This document shows, in pieces, positions 25,075 through 33,302 of a stretch of DNA of 64,000 nt; within the stretch, counting starts at the first letter, position 1, and every line of letters begins with the position of its first letter. Under the pieces are notes generated by a model. That model was not told the DNA's origin and searched no databases. It worked only from the letters and a program-made list of their open reading frames with translations. This DNA is from Streptomyces barkulensis. Lineage in GTDB: Bacteria; Actinomycetota; Actinomycetes; Streptomycetales; Streptomycetaceae. The stretch lies in the NCBI RefSeq assembly GCF_002843305.1, contig NZ_PGSG01000087.1:113621-177620 (forward strand), written 5' to 3'. The position numbers and the translations under genes are program-made.

Positions 25075-26424
25075 TCAGCCGTACCGCCGCGCCTCGCCGG
25101 GCCGGATCGCCGCCGCCACCGCGTCGGCGACCGGCCCGGCCTCGTCCTCGGACAGGGCCGAGACGGTCAGCCGGATACCGGGCGGTGAGGCGATCCGGAA
25201 GCGGGCCCCGGGGGCGACGGCCCAGCCGGCCCGCAGCAGCCGGGCGACCGCGCCGGTCTCGTCGGGCACCGGCACCCACACGTTCATCCCGCTGCGTCCG
25301 TGGGCCTCGACGCCTCGCGCGGCGAGCGCGTCGAGCAGCGCGGCGCGGCGGCGGCCGTATGAGCCGGCCACCTCGGCGGGGTCGATCGCCCGGCCCTCCC
25401 ACAGGGCGGTGACGGTGCGCTGGAGCAGATGGCTGACCCAGCCGGGCCCCAGCCGCTGCCGTCCGCGCACCCGGTCGACGGTGACGGCGTCACCGGTCAG
25501 CACCGCCAGCCGCAGGTCGGGGCCGTAGGCCTTGGCGGTGGAGCGCACCAGCGCCCAGTGCTCGGCCGGGCCGTCCTCGCCCGCCAGCGGGTGCAGGGGC
25601 AGGTCGACGATGCCGTGCCCGTGGTCGTCCTCGATCAGCAGTACGCGCGGGTGTGCGGCCAGGACGCGGCGCAGTTCGCGGGCGCGCGACGCGCAGACGG
25701 CGGCGCCGGTCGGGTTCTGGGCCCGGTCGGTGACGACCAGGGCCCGCGCGCCCTGCCGCAGCGCCCGTTCGACCGACTCGGGCAGCGGGCCGTCGTCGTC
25801 CAGGGCGACCGGGAGCGTCCGCAGGCCCATCGCCGGGACGAGGTCCAGCAGGCTCCCCCACCCCGGGTCCTCCACGGCGACCGCGTCGCCGGGTTTCAGA
25901 TGGGCCGCCAGTACCCGTTCGATGGCGTCCAGCGATCCGGAGGCGGCGGCGACGGGGCCGGGCGGCACCGCGTCCGCGTCGAGGGCCTCGCGCGCCAGCC
26001 GGACCAGGTCGCCGGTGAGTCCGGGGGCGCCGTAGAGCGTCGGGTGCCGCTCGTGGCGCCGTGCGGCGTCGGCGAGGGCCGCGTCCAGCGAGGGCAGCAG
26101 CGCCGGGTCCGGGTTGCCCGTGGAGATGTCGCGCGCGCCCTCGGGCGCCTCGACGCCGATGGCCTCGCGTGCGGTGGTGGCCGGGCGCGGGCGCACCCGG
26201 CTGCCGCGCCGTCCGGCCGTCTCGATCACCCCGCGCTCGCGCAGGGTGCGGTAGGCGGCGGCGACCGTGTTGGGGTTCACGCCCAGTTCCGCCGCCAACT
26301 CCCGCATGGGGGGCAGCAGTCCGCCCGGCTCCAACTCCCCCGTACCGACCCCGCGTTCCACACTGGCGGCGATCTCGGCTGCGCGCCGCCCCTCGATCCG
26401 ATACTCTCCTAGCACAAAACACAT
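25075..26424 (-). CDS. MocR-type PLP-dependent aminotransferase/GntR regulator
   Basis: 449 aa. N-terminal GntR winged helix (about residues 8-78: L-P-P-M-R-E-L-A-A-E-L-G-V-N-P-N-T-V-A-A-A-Y-R-T-L) fused to a fold-type I aminotransferase domain. PLP-binding elements include N-P-T-G near residue 226, a D-D-x-H segment near 254 and the Schiff-base Lys in S-T-A-K-A-Y-G. MocR proteins use PLP as effector and often control vitamin B6 or amino acid genes. The divergent neighbour is a pyridoxamine-phosphate-oxidase-like protein, strongly suggesting a PLP-linked regulatory pair. ATG 26424 sits just below the palindrome TGCACTAGTGCA and a TATATT -10 box, so the leader would be very short. Confidence 0.92.
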   Translation of the reverse strand: MCFVLGEYRIEGRRAAEIAASVERGVGTGELEPGGLLPPMRELAAELGVNPNTVAAAYRTLRERGVIETAGRRGSRVRPRPATTAREAIGVEAPEGARDISTGNPDPALLPSLDAALADAARRHERHPTLYGAPGLTGDLVRLAREALDADAVPPGPVAAASGSLDAIERVLAAHLKPGDAVAVEDPGWGSLLDLVPAMGLRTLPVALDDDGPLPESVERALRQGARALVVTDRAQNPTGAAVCASRARELRRVLAAHPRVLLIEDDHGHGIVDLPLHPLAGEDGPAEHWALVRSTAKAYGPDLRLAVLTGDAVTVDRVRGRQRLGPGWVSHLLQRTVTALWEGRAIDPAEVAGSYGRRRAALLDALAARGVEAHGRSGMNVWVPVPDETGAVARLLRAGWAVAPGARFRIASPPGIRLTVSALSEDEAGPVADAVAAAIRPGEARRYG

Positions 26425-26426
26425 TA

Positions 26427-26438
26427 TGCACTAGTGCA
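26427..26438. promoter_or_regulatory. Palindrome TGCACTAGTGCA in the mocR/PNPOx divergent promoter
   Basis: A perfect 12-bp palindrome located 3-14 nt upstream of the mocR start and abutting an AT-rich element (AATATAAG) that could serve as -10 for either gene. It is the only clear dyad in the 67-bp gap and is the probable MocR binding site. Confidence 0.6.
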
Positions 26439-26491
26439 ATATAAGGAGCAAGCGGCGGGCCGCCGCCGCGGACGAGAGGGAGTCGAACACC

Positions 26492-27190
26492 ATGTCCACC
26501 ACCACCCCTGGGCACGCGTACGCCCCGACCGAACGCACCGTCCCCACCCGCGGCCGCGAGCGCGCGGCGTACGACCGCGAACTGGTGCACGCCATCCTCG
26601 ACGACGGATACCTGTGCCACCTCGGCTTCGTCCGCGACGGCGCACCGGTCGTCCTGCCGACGCTCTACGCCCGGGTCGGCGAGCGCCTGTACGTCCACGG
26701 CTCCACCGGCTCCCGGCCGCTGCGGGCGACGGGTTCCTCCGACTCGGGGCTGCCCGTCTGCCTGACGGTGACGCATCTGGACGGACTGGTGCTGGCCCGC
26801 TCCGCCTTCCACCACTCGGTCAACTACCGCTCGGTGGTGGTGCACGGCACCGCGCACCGGGTCGACGATCCCGCCGAGCGGGCCGTCGCCCTCGACGCCA
26901 TCGTCGACCAGGCCGTCCCCGGGCGCTCGGCCGACTCGCGTCCGGCCGACGCACGGGAGCTGGCCGCCACCGCCGTCATCGCCCTGGATCTGGAGGAGGT
27001 CTCGGCGAAGGTCCGCACCGGCGGCCCGAACGACGAGCCGGAGGACCTCTCCCTCCCCCACTGGAGCGGCGTGGTGCCGGTACGGAGGGTCTACGGCGCC
27101 CCCGTGCCGGCCGAGGACATGGCCGCGGGCGCCGCGGTGCCCGGCTATCTCGACCCCGGAGTCCTGGCCCGGACAACGGGGAACGGGTAA
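26492..27190 (+). CDS. Pyridoxamine 5'-phosphate oxidase-like flavoprotein
   Basis: 232 aa. Split-barrel fold signature: Y-D-R-E-L-V-H-A-I-L-D-D-G-Y-L-C-H-L-G-F near residues 27-46, V-V-L-P-T-L-Y-A-R, then L-Y-V-H-G-S-T-G-S-R near 68-77 and S-V-N-Y-R-S-V-V-V-H-G-T. This subgroup (long used as 'PNPOx family') binds FMN, F420 or haem and is usually not the true PdxH. ATG 26492 has GAGAGGGAG 9 nt upstream. Divergent from a MocR regulator, so its expression probably follows PLP or amino acid status. Confidence 0.88.
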   Translation: MSTTTPGHAYAPTERTVPTRGRERAAYDRELVHAILDDGYLCHLGFVRDGAPVVLPTLYARVGERLYVHGSTGSRPLRATGSSDSGLPVCLTVTHLDGLVLARSAFHHSVNYRSVVVHGTAHRVDDPAERAVALDAIVDQAVPGRSADSRPADARELAATAVIALDLEEVSAKVRTGGPNDEPEDLSLPHWSGVVPVRRVYGAPVPAEDMAAGAAVPGYLDPGVLARTTGNG

Positions 27191-27365
27191 CCCGCCGACG
27201 TCGTCACGGTCGACGCCGTGGTCGACGCCGTGGCGGAAGTAGTGCGTCGACCCGACGATCGGGGTTCCGGTCGGCCGTCGATGCGCGGCGGCAGCCGACG
27301 AGTATCGTCGGAGACCACCCGAAGAACCGTTCCCCGACGCTGGTTCTCGACGCCAGTCGCCGGCA

Positions 27366-28586
27366 CTACCCGTCCGCGGGTCTGTGATCACTGCGCCGAG
27401 TGCCGGAAAACGATCGTTTTCCGGCACTCGGCGCAGCCCGGTTCGGGAGGTGGCGGCGCACTTTGCTACTCGGGTCACCGGCCAGCCGGGCTGCTCTGCG
27501 ATCCACTTCCCCCGGGTCCAGAACACCCAGAGTACGCCACGCCTCGGCGCGTATTCGCGCCTTGCGGTGTGTGATGAATTCCAGTACCCGCGGCACGTCG
27601 CACGCACCTCCCAGGTCGGCGAGCCCTCCCAGCGCGCCGATGATGACCGCATCCGACGGATCACCGGACATCAAGGCATCGCGATACACCTTTGGCGCGA
27701 GATCCGTGTAGCCGCGGGCGTACAGGGTGGCGCGAGCGTGGTAGCGGACTCGGGCATCACGATCGAGCATCGCGCTGCGCAGTTCCGTTTCACCGTGCTG
27801 CTGACGGGCCCGGGCACGCAGTGCCCGCAAACGTACGCGGGGACTACTGCTGTTTTCCAGGCACGGCAAGAGCGCCTTCTGTTCGGTCGGTGTCAGCCGC
27901 GACGACGTGGCCACACGGGCGGCCCACCGCCACAGAGACGGGTCCCGGGTCGCGAAAGCGGTCTCGACGGCCGCAACCGGATCAATCCGGGCGAGCCACC
28001 GCAGACAGCAGGCGCGCATCGGAGGGTCTGTCGACCGGGCGCCCTGCCACAGGGCTTCCACTCCGCCACGGTAGAGAAGGTCCTCCACCATGACCAGCAG
28101 AGGACTTGCCCTACGGCGTCTGCTCAAGCCGTCGAGAAGGGGCAGCGCCTGAACGAGGAGATCCACGTGTTCCGGGGTCAGCCGCGCGGCCAGCGCTTCC
28201 TGCGCGAGACCTCGCACTTCCCCGACCGGATCATTGAGCCGCAGCAACAGGAAGGGAACCGGGAAGGAATCCGGAGCGTCGGCAAGCTTGGCGACACCCT
28301 CTTCCCTGATATACCCGGACCGGTCGAACGACATCAAAGCGGCCGCAGCCGTGGAATACCGATCAGGCACGGCATCACTCAAGGCGCTCGGCCCGAAAGA
28401 GCTGAGACTGTAACGCCGATTGCGGTAGTCCGATTCCAGACGCATCAACTCGGACGGCGTTGCCCCTCGCAGCAAGGTGTCCAAGCGACGCGCCGCCAGG
28501 GCCGGCTCCTCGTCCCACGACAGCACGACCTGGACAACGGAACTCAAAAGCACCGATCGGATAAATCGAACCCCGGAATCGGACAT
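27366..28586 (-). CDS. HEAT-repeat protein in a foreign-looking patch
   Basis: 406 aa. Repeated helical pairs with conserved D-P and R (for example D-P-x-x-x-V-R-G-L-A-Q-E-A-L, D-R-D-A-R-V-R-Y-H-A-R-A-T-L, S-S-K-V-R) identify HEAT/armadillo-type repeats through most of the chain, so a protein-interaction scaffold is likely. Codon use is less GC-biased than neighbours (for example AAT, GAT, TTT, TCT codons). The start ATG 28586 follows GCGGGGG. The last about 30 codons include a perfect 46-nt palindrome, so the natural C-terminus may have been altered. Downstream of a Tn3 transposase remnant on the same strand. Confidence 0.78.
   Translation of the reverse strand: MSDSGVRFIRSVLLSSVVQVVLSWDEEPALAARRLDTLLRGATPSELMRLESDYRNRRYSLSSFGPSALSDAVPDRYSTAAAALMSFDRSGYIREEGVAKLADAPDSFPVPFLLLRLNDPVGEVRGLAQEALAARLTPEHVDLLVQALPLLDGLSRRRRASPLLVMVEDLLYRGGVEALWQGARSTDPPMRACCLRWLARIDPVAAVETAFATRDPSLWRWAARVATSSRLTPTEQKALLPCLENSSSPRVRLRALRARARQQHGETELRSAMLDRDARVRYHARATLYARGYTDLAPKVYRDALMSGDPSDAVIIGALGGLADLGGACDVPRVLEFITHRKARIRAEAWRTLGVLDPGEVDRRAARLAGDPSSKVRRHLPNRAAPSAGKRSFSGTRRSDHRPADG
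27391..27436. repeat. Perfect 46-nt palindrome inside the 3' end of the HEAT gene
   Basis: Two 23-nt arms meet with no spacer at 27413/27414; the centre is GGAAAACGATCGTTTTCC and the ends CTGCGCCGAG/CTCGGCGCAG. In RNA it would fold into a stem of about 21 bp with a 4-nt loop. It lies near the end of a minus-strand gene and downstream of a convergent plus-strand gene (stop at 27190), so it may act as a terminator, yet it is translated as part of the HEAT reading frame. Alternatively it is two abutting ends of a mobile element. Confidence 0.8.
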
Positions 28587-28697
28587 CCCCCGCGCCTCGC
28601 CTCTGACTATGGCTGTTCTCGGCCTGCTCCCAGTCTTCCTTCGGGGTGCCGGATGTTCCACACGATTATGCGACGCCACGGCATGGATCTCGGGTGA

Positions 28698-29012
28698 GGG
28701 CGGACGGCTGTCCATGTCGGGACGGAAGGTGCCACACGGGTTGACGTTCGACCGGAACAACGCGGTCGGAGCGCCGTCCTTGCCGTGGTGCGGAACGGTG
28801 TTCGCGCTGTTCCGGTTCTCCACGGCCTGGAGTCCGCCGTGGATCCCCCGGCGCAGGCCGGGGCCGGCCAGGTGGTCGCGGGCGAAGACGGTGCGCACGG
28901 CGCGGCCCAGTTCTCCGAGGGCCCGGCAGGCGGAGTGCTCGGGGCCACCACGGGTGAAGCGCCGCAGCGCCTGCTCGGCTTCCGTGCTGCCCGGACGCAA
29001 GACGGTGGCGCA
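28698..29012 (-). pseudogene. Remnant of a Tn3-family transposase, C-terminal part with internal deletion
   Basis: About 105 codons without a start. The segment L-R-P-G-S-T-E-A-E-Q-A-L-R-R-F-T-R-G-G-P, then L-G-R-A-V-R-T-V-F-A, and E-N-R-N-S-A-N-T-V is the classic DDE C-terminal region of Tn3/Tn4556-type transposases (usual form V-E-N-W-N-S-A-N). Sequence then jumps from H-H-G-K-D-G to T-A-L-F-R-S-N-V-N-P-C-G-T-F-R-P-D-M-D, which is the extreme C-terminus of the family; about 45 residues between these blocks are missing. Everything N-terminal is lost. The element is dead and marks an old insertion beside the HEAT gene. Confidence 0.85.
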
Positions 29013-29074
29013 AGCGTTCCCTCCGCCCGCGCCCGCTCCGGCCCCTCACGCTCCGGCCCCTCACACTCCGGCTG

Positions 29075-30178
29075 TCATGCCCCGGCTCCGCCCCCGACGC
29101 CTCCGGTCCCCCCGACGCCCGCGCCCGGGGCGGCCGCGCGACGCGCCCCGGAGGCCAGGCGTGCCTCGGCGATCGCCAGCCCCGTCACGGCGGTGAGCAG
29201 CAGCGCGGTGCCCGCGACGGTCGCCGCGGTCAGCCGCTCGCCCAGCAGCACGACGGCGATCACGGCCGCGCTCACCGGCTCGATGAGCATGATCACCGAG
29301 GCGGTCGCCGACCGTACGACCGCCGCCCCCGCGAAGTACAGCGCGTACGCCAGCGCCGTCGGCACCGCGGCGGTGTACGCCAGCAGGAGCAGCACCCGCA
29401 CCGGGTCCTCGGCGGTGTGCGGCAGCAGTCCCTCGGCCAGTCCCAGCGGCAGCAGGCACACCGCGCCGACACCGAACGCCCAGGTGGTGGTGGAGTACGG
29501 GTCGCCGCCCGCTCCGTTGCGGCCCATCCACCGGGTCAGCAGGGTGACGGCGGCGTAGCCGGAGGCGGACAGCAGCGCGAGACCGACGCCCAGCGGCCGC
29601 ACCGTGGTCCCGTCGCCGCCCAGATACAGCACCATCAGGCCGGCCAGCGCGCCGGCCACGGCCGCCAGACCGCCGCGCCCCAGCCGCTCGCCCATCGTCA
29701 GCCGGGCGCCGAGCGCGATCAGCACGGGCCCGGAGCCGAGGGTGACGACCGTGCCGACGGCGAGCCCGGTGGCCTGGACCGCCCCGAAGTAGGCGGTCTG
29801 GAAGAGCGTCAGGCCCAGTCCGGTGGCCACGATCCGCCCCACCCGGCGGCGCCGCGGCTCGGGCGAGGCCGGGGCCGCACCGCCCGCCCGGCGGCCCCGG
29901 CCCCCCGGGCGGGCGGTGCGGCGCAGGGGGAGGAACGCCAGCAGCAGGGCGATCCCGCCGACGTAGCGCCAGAAGGACAGGGCGATCGGCCCCAGGTCGC
30001 TGGCGCGGTACAGCAGGGCGGCCGCGGCTCCGGCCGTGCCCCAGGCGATTCCGGCGACGGTCAGGTAGAGCAGCCCGCGCCCGACTGACAGCCCGCCGAC
30101 CGCGGTGGAGCCGCTCGCGGAATCACTGCTTCCGCCGGTGGGCGCGGCGGTGGACAGGGCAGAAGTGGGTTTCGACAC
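29075..30178 (-). CDS. EamA/DMT family exporter
   Basis: 367 aa, ten membrane segments in two EamA domains (about residues 35-175 and 190-340). Family landmarks are I-A-W-G-T-A-G in helix 1 and P-V-S-A-A-V-I-A-V-V-L-L-G-E-R-L near the end of the second repeat. The N-terminal 30 residues are Ser/Thr/Gly-rich and the C-terminus is a Gly-rich tail. GTG at 30178 has GGAG 9 nt upstream. Substrate unknown. A second EamA gene follows upstream on the same strand 157 bp away; the two are distinct in sequence, so they are not a recent duplication. Confidence 0.88.
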   Translation of the reverse strand: MSKPTSALSTAAPTGGSSDSASGSTAVGGLSVGRGLLYLTVAGIAWGTAGAAAALLYRASDLGPIALSFWRYVGGIALLLAFLPLRRTARPGGRGRRAGGAAPASPEPRRRRVGRIVATGLGLTLFQTAYFGAVQATGLAVGTVVTLGSGPVLIALGARLTMGERLGRGGLAAVAGALAGLMVLYLGGDGTTVRPLGVGLALLSASGYAAVTLLTRWMGRNGAGGDPYSTTTWAFGVGAVCLLPLGLAEGLLPHTAEDPVRVLLLLAYTAAVPTALAYALYFAGAAVVRSATASVIMLIEPVSAAVIAVVLLGERLTAATVAGTALLLTAVTGLAIAEARLASGARRAAAPGAGVGGTGGVGGGAGA

Positions 30179-30335
30179 GTGTGAGTTCTCCGCGTATGTC
30201 GGGAAGCCGTTCTGTGATCCCGTACGCGGGCAGCGATGACCTGCGCGGCGGAGCCTGGCGCCCCGGCGCGGTTCTCCTCGGCAGCCCGCCCTAGGAGGCG
30301 GGCGGGGGAAGCACGGTCGAATGCATGCCCGCACC

Positions 30336-31409
30336 CTAAGGCGCGGGCACGTCCTGCGACAACCGCTGCTCCGCGTGCCCTTCCTCACCCATGGCCCCGC
30401 CCGCGCCGCCCTTTGCGACCACCGGCCCGGCGGACGGCGTGGGGGGACCCGCGGGGGTGGCGCGCTGCGCGATGAACGCGCCCGCCAGCACCACCGCACC
30501 GCCGAACAGTTGGACCGCCGACAACCGCTCCTCCAGCAGCACCCAGGCCAGCACGGTGGCCACCACCGCCTCCAGGCAGGCCACCACCCCCGCCACCTGC
30601 GGCGAGAGCCTGCGCACCGATATCACCCCGGTCAGATAGGCGGCAACGGTCGCCACCAGCACGATCCAGCCCAGCAGTACGGCCGCGGGCACCTGGGCGC
30701 CGGATGCCGAGAGGCCCGCCAGTTCGGCCCGGCCGCCCAGCACCGACCACTCCATCTCCCAGGGCCGAGCGACGGCGGTGAGCACCAGCGCGCCGATGAG
30801 CAGCCCGTAGGCGATGACGCCCAGCGGATCGGGAACCCCGTCCCGGCCGGGGTCCTTGCCGGGTTCGCCGGTCCCGTGGTCGGACAGGACGAAGTAGCCG
30901 ACCTGGCAGCAGGCGGCGCCCAGCGCCAGCAGCAGCCCCCAGGCGTCGAAGCCGAGTCCGGCCCAGATCTCCACCACGCACGCCAGACCGCCGACCGCGA
31001 GCACCACCCCGGCCCCCGCCGCCCGGCTCACCGGGCGGCGCTGGACGAAGCGCACCCAGCCCAGCACCAGCGCGGGCGCGAGGTACTCCACCAGCAGGGC
31101 GACTCCGACCGGGATGCGGGAGATCGCCGCGAAGTAGCACGCCTGCACGCCCGCGACGGCCAGCAGCCCGAACCCGGCCAGCAGTGCCGGACGCCGCCGC
31201 AGCAGGCCGCGGTGGCGCCAGGCCAGCGGCAGCAGCACGACGGCGGCGCCCGCGACCCTGAGCCAGGTGACGTGCAGTGGGTCGAGCCCGGCGTCGATCA
31301 GCGGCTTCGCCGCCGGACCGGAGCCGCCGAAGGCGACGGCGGAGACGAGGGCGAGGGCGAGGCCGGTCCTCGCCCTCGAAGGGGCAGGCGGGGGTGTCGG
31401 GGCGTGCAC
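30336..31409 (-). CDS. EamA/DMT family exporter
   Basis: 357 aa with ten hydrophobic helices: the first repeat starts L-A-L-A-L-V-S-A-V-A-F-G-G-S-G-P-A-A-K-P-L, and the second ends V-A-C-L-E-A-V-V-A-T-V-L-A-W-V-L-L-E-E-R-L-S, the E-R-L motif being typical of EamA. It resembles RhtA/YdcZ-like metabolite exporters. GTG start 31409 is assigned from the reading frame; no strong ribosome site. It lies 31 bp downstream of the Clp N-domain gene on the same strand, so the two may be co-transcribed. Confidence 0.87.
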   Translation of the reverse strand: MHAPTPPPAPSRARTGLALALVSAVAFGGSGPAAKPLIDAGLDPLHVTWLRVAGAAVVLLPLAWRHRGLLRRRPALLAGFGLLAVAGVQACYFAAISRIPVGVALLVEYLAPALVLGWVRFVQRRPVSRAAGAGVVLAVGGLACVVEIWAGLGFDAWGLLLALGAACCQVGYFVLSDHGTGEPGKDPGRDGVPDPLGVIAYGLLIGALVLTAVARPWEMEWSVLGGRAELAGLSASGAQVPAAVLLGWIVLVATVAAYLTGVISVRRLSPQVAGVVACLEAVVATVLAWVLLEERLSAVQLFGGAVVLAGAFIAQRATPAGPPTPSAGPVVAKGGAGGAMGEEGHAEQRLSQDVPAP

Positions 31410-31440
31410 CGGTCCATCATGGCAGCACCCGACAGGAGTG

Positions 31441-32016
31441 TCAGCGGCTGTGACCCTGACACAGTCGCTGGGGGCGGGTCCCGGCGCCCCGCGCCTCCGT
31501 TCGCGCGGCGGCGGGGACGGAGGCCGCGAGCGGTGCCTCGGCGGGGACGGCGCCCGCGCGGCGCAGCACCTCCACCGCCCGGCAGTACGGATCGGCGAGC
31601 AGGGCGTCCAGCAGATCCGTGCCCTCCACCCGCGCTCCGCCCCGCGTCCGTGCCCGCCGGAGGGCGTCCTCCAGGGCCGCCACGGCGGCGGGGGACCAGC
31701 CGAGGACTCCTGCCGGGGCAGCTGCCGGCGCCTCCTGGACCGTATCCACCGCGCCCGCCGCGCCTTCGACGGTCCGCCGCCAGCGCAACCCGTAGCCGAT
31801 GCTGCGCTGCGCCAGATAGCCGAGGATCCGCGTCAGGCGTGCCGTACCGCCGAGAGCCGCGCGCACGGCCGGGTCCGACTCGACCAGGCCGTGCAGCAGA
31901 TGGGCGGTGTCGGCCTGCCGGTCCCCGTCCCGCACGGCGCGGCGGCGCGCGCTCGACAGCGCCGCCGCCGGCCCCGGGCCGAGCGCGGCGCAGACCTTCG
32001 GCCTCCGCCCGGCCAT
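31441..32016 (-). CDS. Clp repeat (N) domain-containing protein
   Basis: About 191 aa. Two ClpA/ClpC N-domain-like repeats are visible: A-A-L-S-S-A-R-R-R-A-V-R-D-G-D-R-Q-A-D-T-A-H-L-L-H-G-L-V near residues 15-45, and A-A-V-A-A-L-E-D-A-L-R-R-A ... V-E-G-T-D-L-L-D-A-L-L near 110-145. There is no AAA+ ATPase, so it may be an adaptor-like protein. Start uncertain: ATG 32016 gives the two repeats and little else; a GTG near 32043 is possible. It is divergent from the formate dehydrogenase operon with a shared 227-bp upstream region. Confidence 0.75.
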   Translation of the reverse strand: MAGRRPKVCAALGPGPAAALSSARRRAVRDGDRQADTAHLLHGLVESDPAVRAALGGTARLTRILGYLAQRSIGYGLRWRRTVEGAAGAVDTVQEAPAAAPAGVLGWSPAAVAALEDALRRARTRGGARVEGTDLLDALLADPYCRAVEVLRRAGAVPAEAPLAASVPAAARTEARGAGTRPQRLCQGHSR

Positions 32017-32243
32017 GGCCGGGCGGTACGTATGACTGTGCACACTCCCCACCCCATCACCCCGCCGGCGCCGGGGCATCCGCGCCGCGGCCCATTCGCG
32101 CGTCCCCCCAGGGGTGGGGGCGGGGCCCGCCGTCTCCTTCCCCGGACGGAGGAACGGACGGCCCCGTTTCGCCCGGCCGTCTCCCGGGGACCCGTGGACA
32201 GCACAGCCGCCGACAGGTGCACTGGAAGGGAGACAGAGGCTCC

Positions 32244-33302
32244 ATGACCGACACCGCCGCACAGACCGGGGACACCGGGCCGTCCGCCTCGGGGGGTCTG
32301 CTCCACGGCGCGCAGCCGGACGTGGCGGGCGCCGCGGGCCACCGCGACCACCCGCAGCGCGTGGGCTTCTTCACCGACACCTCGATCTGCATCGGCTGCA
32401 AGGCCTGTGAGGTGGCGTGCAAGGAGTGGAACGCCGTGCCCGAGGACGGCCTGGAGCTGACCGGGATGTCCTACGACAACTCCCAGGGGCTGAGCGCCTC
32501 CACCTGGCGGCATGTGGCCTTCATCGAACAGCGCAAACCCCTGGGGAGCCAGGAACCGGGCGTGGCGCACGGCCCCGCGACCGGCGCCGGCGGCACGGAG
32601 GGCATGGGCGACTTCGACGTCTTCGCCGCCGCCGGGCGCCTGGGCGCCACGGCCCCCGAGCCGGGCGCCCCGGACGGGGACGGGCCGGGCGCCCCCACCG
32701 GCGAGATCTCCCCGATCGCACCCGACGGACGCACCGAGCTGCGCTGGCTGATGGCCTCGGACGTGTGCAAGCACTGCACCCACGCGGCCTGCCTGGACGT
32801 GTGCCCCACGGGCTCGCTGTTCCGCACCGAGTTCGGCACCGTCGTCGTCCAGGAGGACATCTGCAACGGCTGCGGCTACTGCGTCCCGGCCTGCCCCTAC
32901 GGAGTGATCGACCAGCGCAAGGGCGACGGCCGCGCCTGGAAGTGCACCCTGTGCTACGACCGGCTGGGCGCGGGGATGGAGCCGGCCTGCGCCAAGGCGT
33001 GCCCCACCGACTCCATCCAGTTCGGTCCGCTGGACGAGCTGCGGGAGCGGGCCGCGGCCCGGGTCGCGCAGCTGCACGCCGCGGGCGTGCCCGACGCCCG
33101 GCTGTACGGCGAGGACCCCGAGGACGGCGTCGGCGGTGACGGCGCGTTCTTCCTGCTGCTGGACGAACCGGAGGCCTACGGCATGCCGCCCGACCCGGTG
33201 GTGACCACCCGTGACCTGCCGTCGATGTGGCGGCACGCGGCGGTCGCGGCGGCGGCGATGGCCGCCGGGGTGGCCGCCTGCTTCGCGGGGAGGCGCCGGT
33301 GA
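32244..33302 (+). CDS. Formate dehydrogenase iron-sulfur subunit (4Fe-4S ferredoxin, FdhB-type)
   Basis: 352 aa. Four cysteine clusters for [4Fe-4S] centres: C-I-G-C-K-A-C-E-V-A-C near residue 49, C-K-H-C-T-H-A-A-C-L-D-V-C near 174, C-N-G-C-G-Y-C-V-P-A-C near 207, and C-T-L-C ... C-A-K-A-C near 233-253. A C-terminal hydrophobic segment (A-A-V-A-A-A-A-M-A-A-G-V-A-A-C) probably anchors it to the membrane. It passes electrons from the catalytic subunit to the NrfD-type membrane subunit. ATG 32244 has AGAGG upstream. A Gly/Pro-rich insertion (about 105-150) is longer than in E. coli FdnH. Its TGA overlaps the GTG of the next gene (GTGA). Confidence 0.93.
   Translation: MTDTAAQTGDTGPSASGGLLHGAQPDVAGAAGHRDHPQRVGFFTDTSICIGCKACEVACKEWNAVPEDGLELTGMSYDNSQGLSASTWRHVAFIEQRKPLGSQEPGVAHGPATGAGGTEGMGDFDVFAAAGRLGATAPEPGAPDGDGPGAPTGEISPIAPDGRTELRWLMASDVCKHCTHAACLDVCPTGSLFRTEFGTVVVQEDICNGCGYCVPACPYGVIDQRKGDGRAWKCTLCYDRLGAGMEPACAKACPTDSIQFGPLDELRERAAARVAQLHAAGVPDARLYGEDPEDGVGGDGAFFLLLDEPEAYGMPPDPVVTTRDLPSMWRHAAVAAAAMAAGVAACFAGRRR

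Noticed and set aside
29075..31409. Recent tandem duplication of EamA genes
   Set aside because: The two proteins differ in length and in nearly all helices; they share only the family fold.
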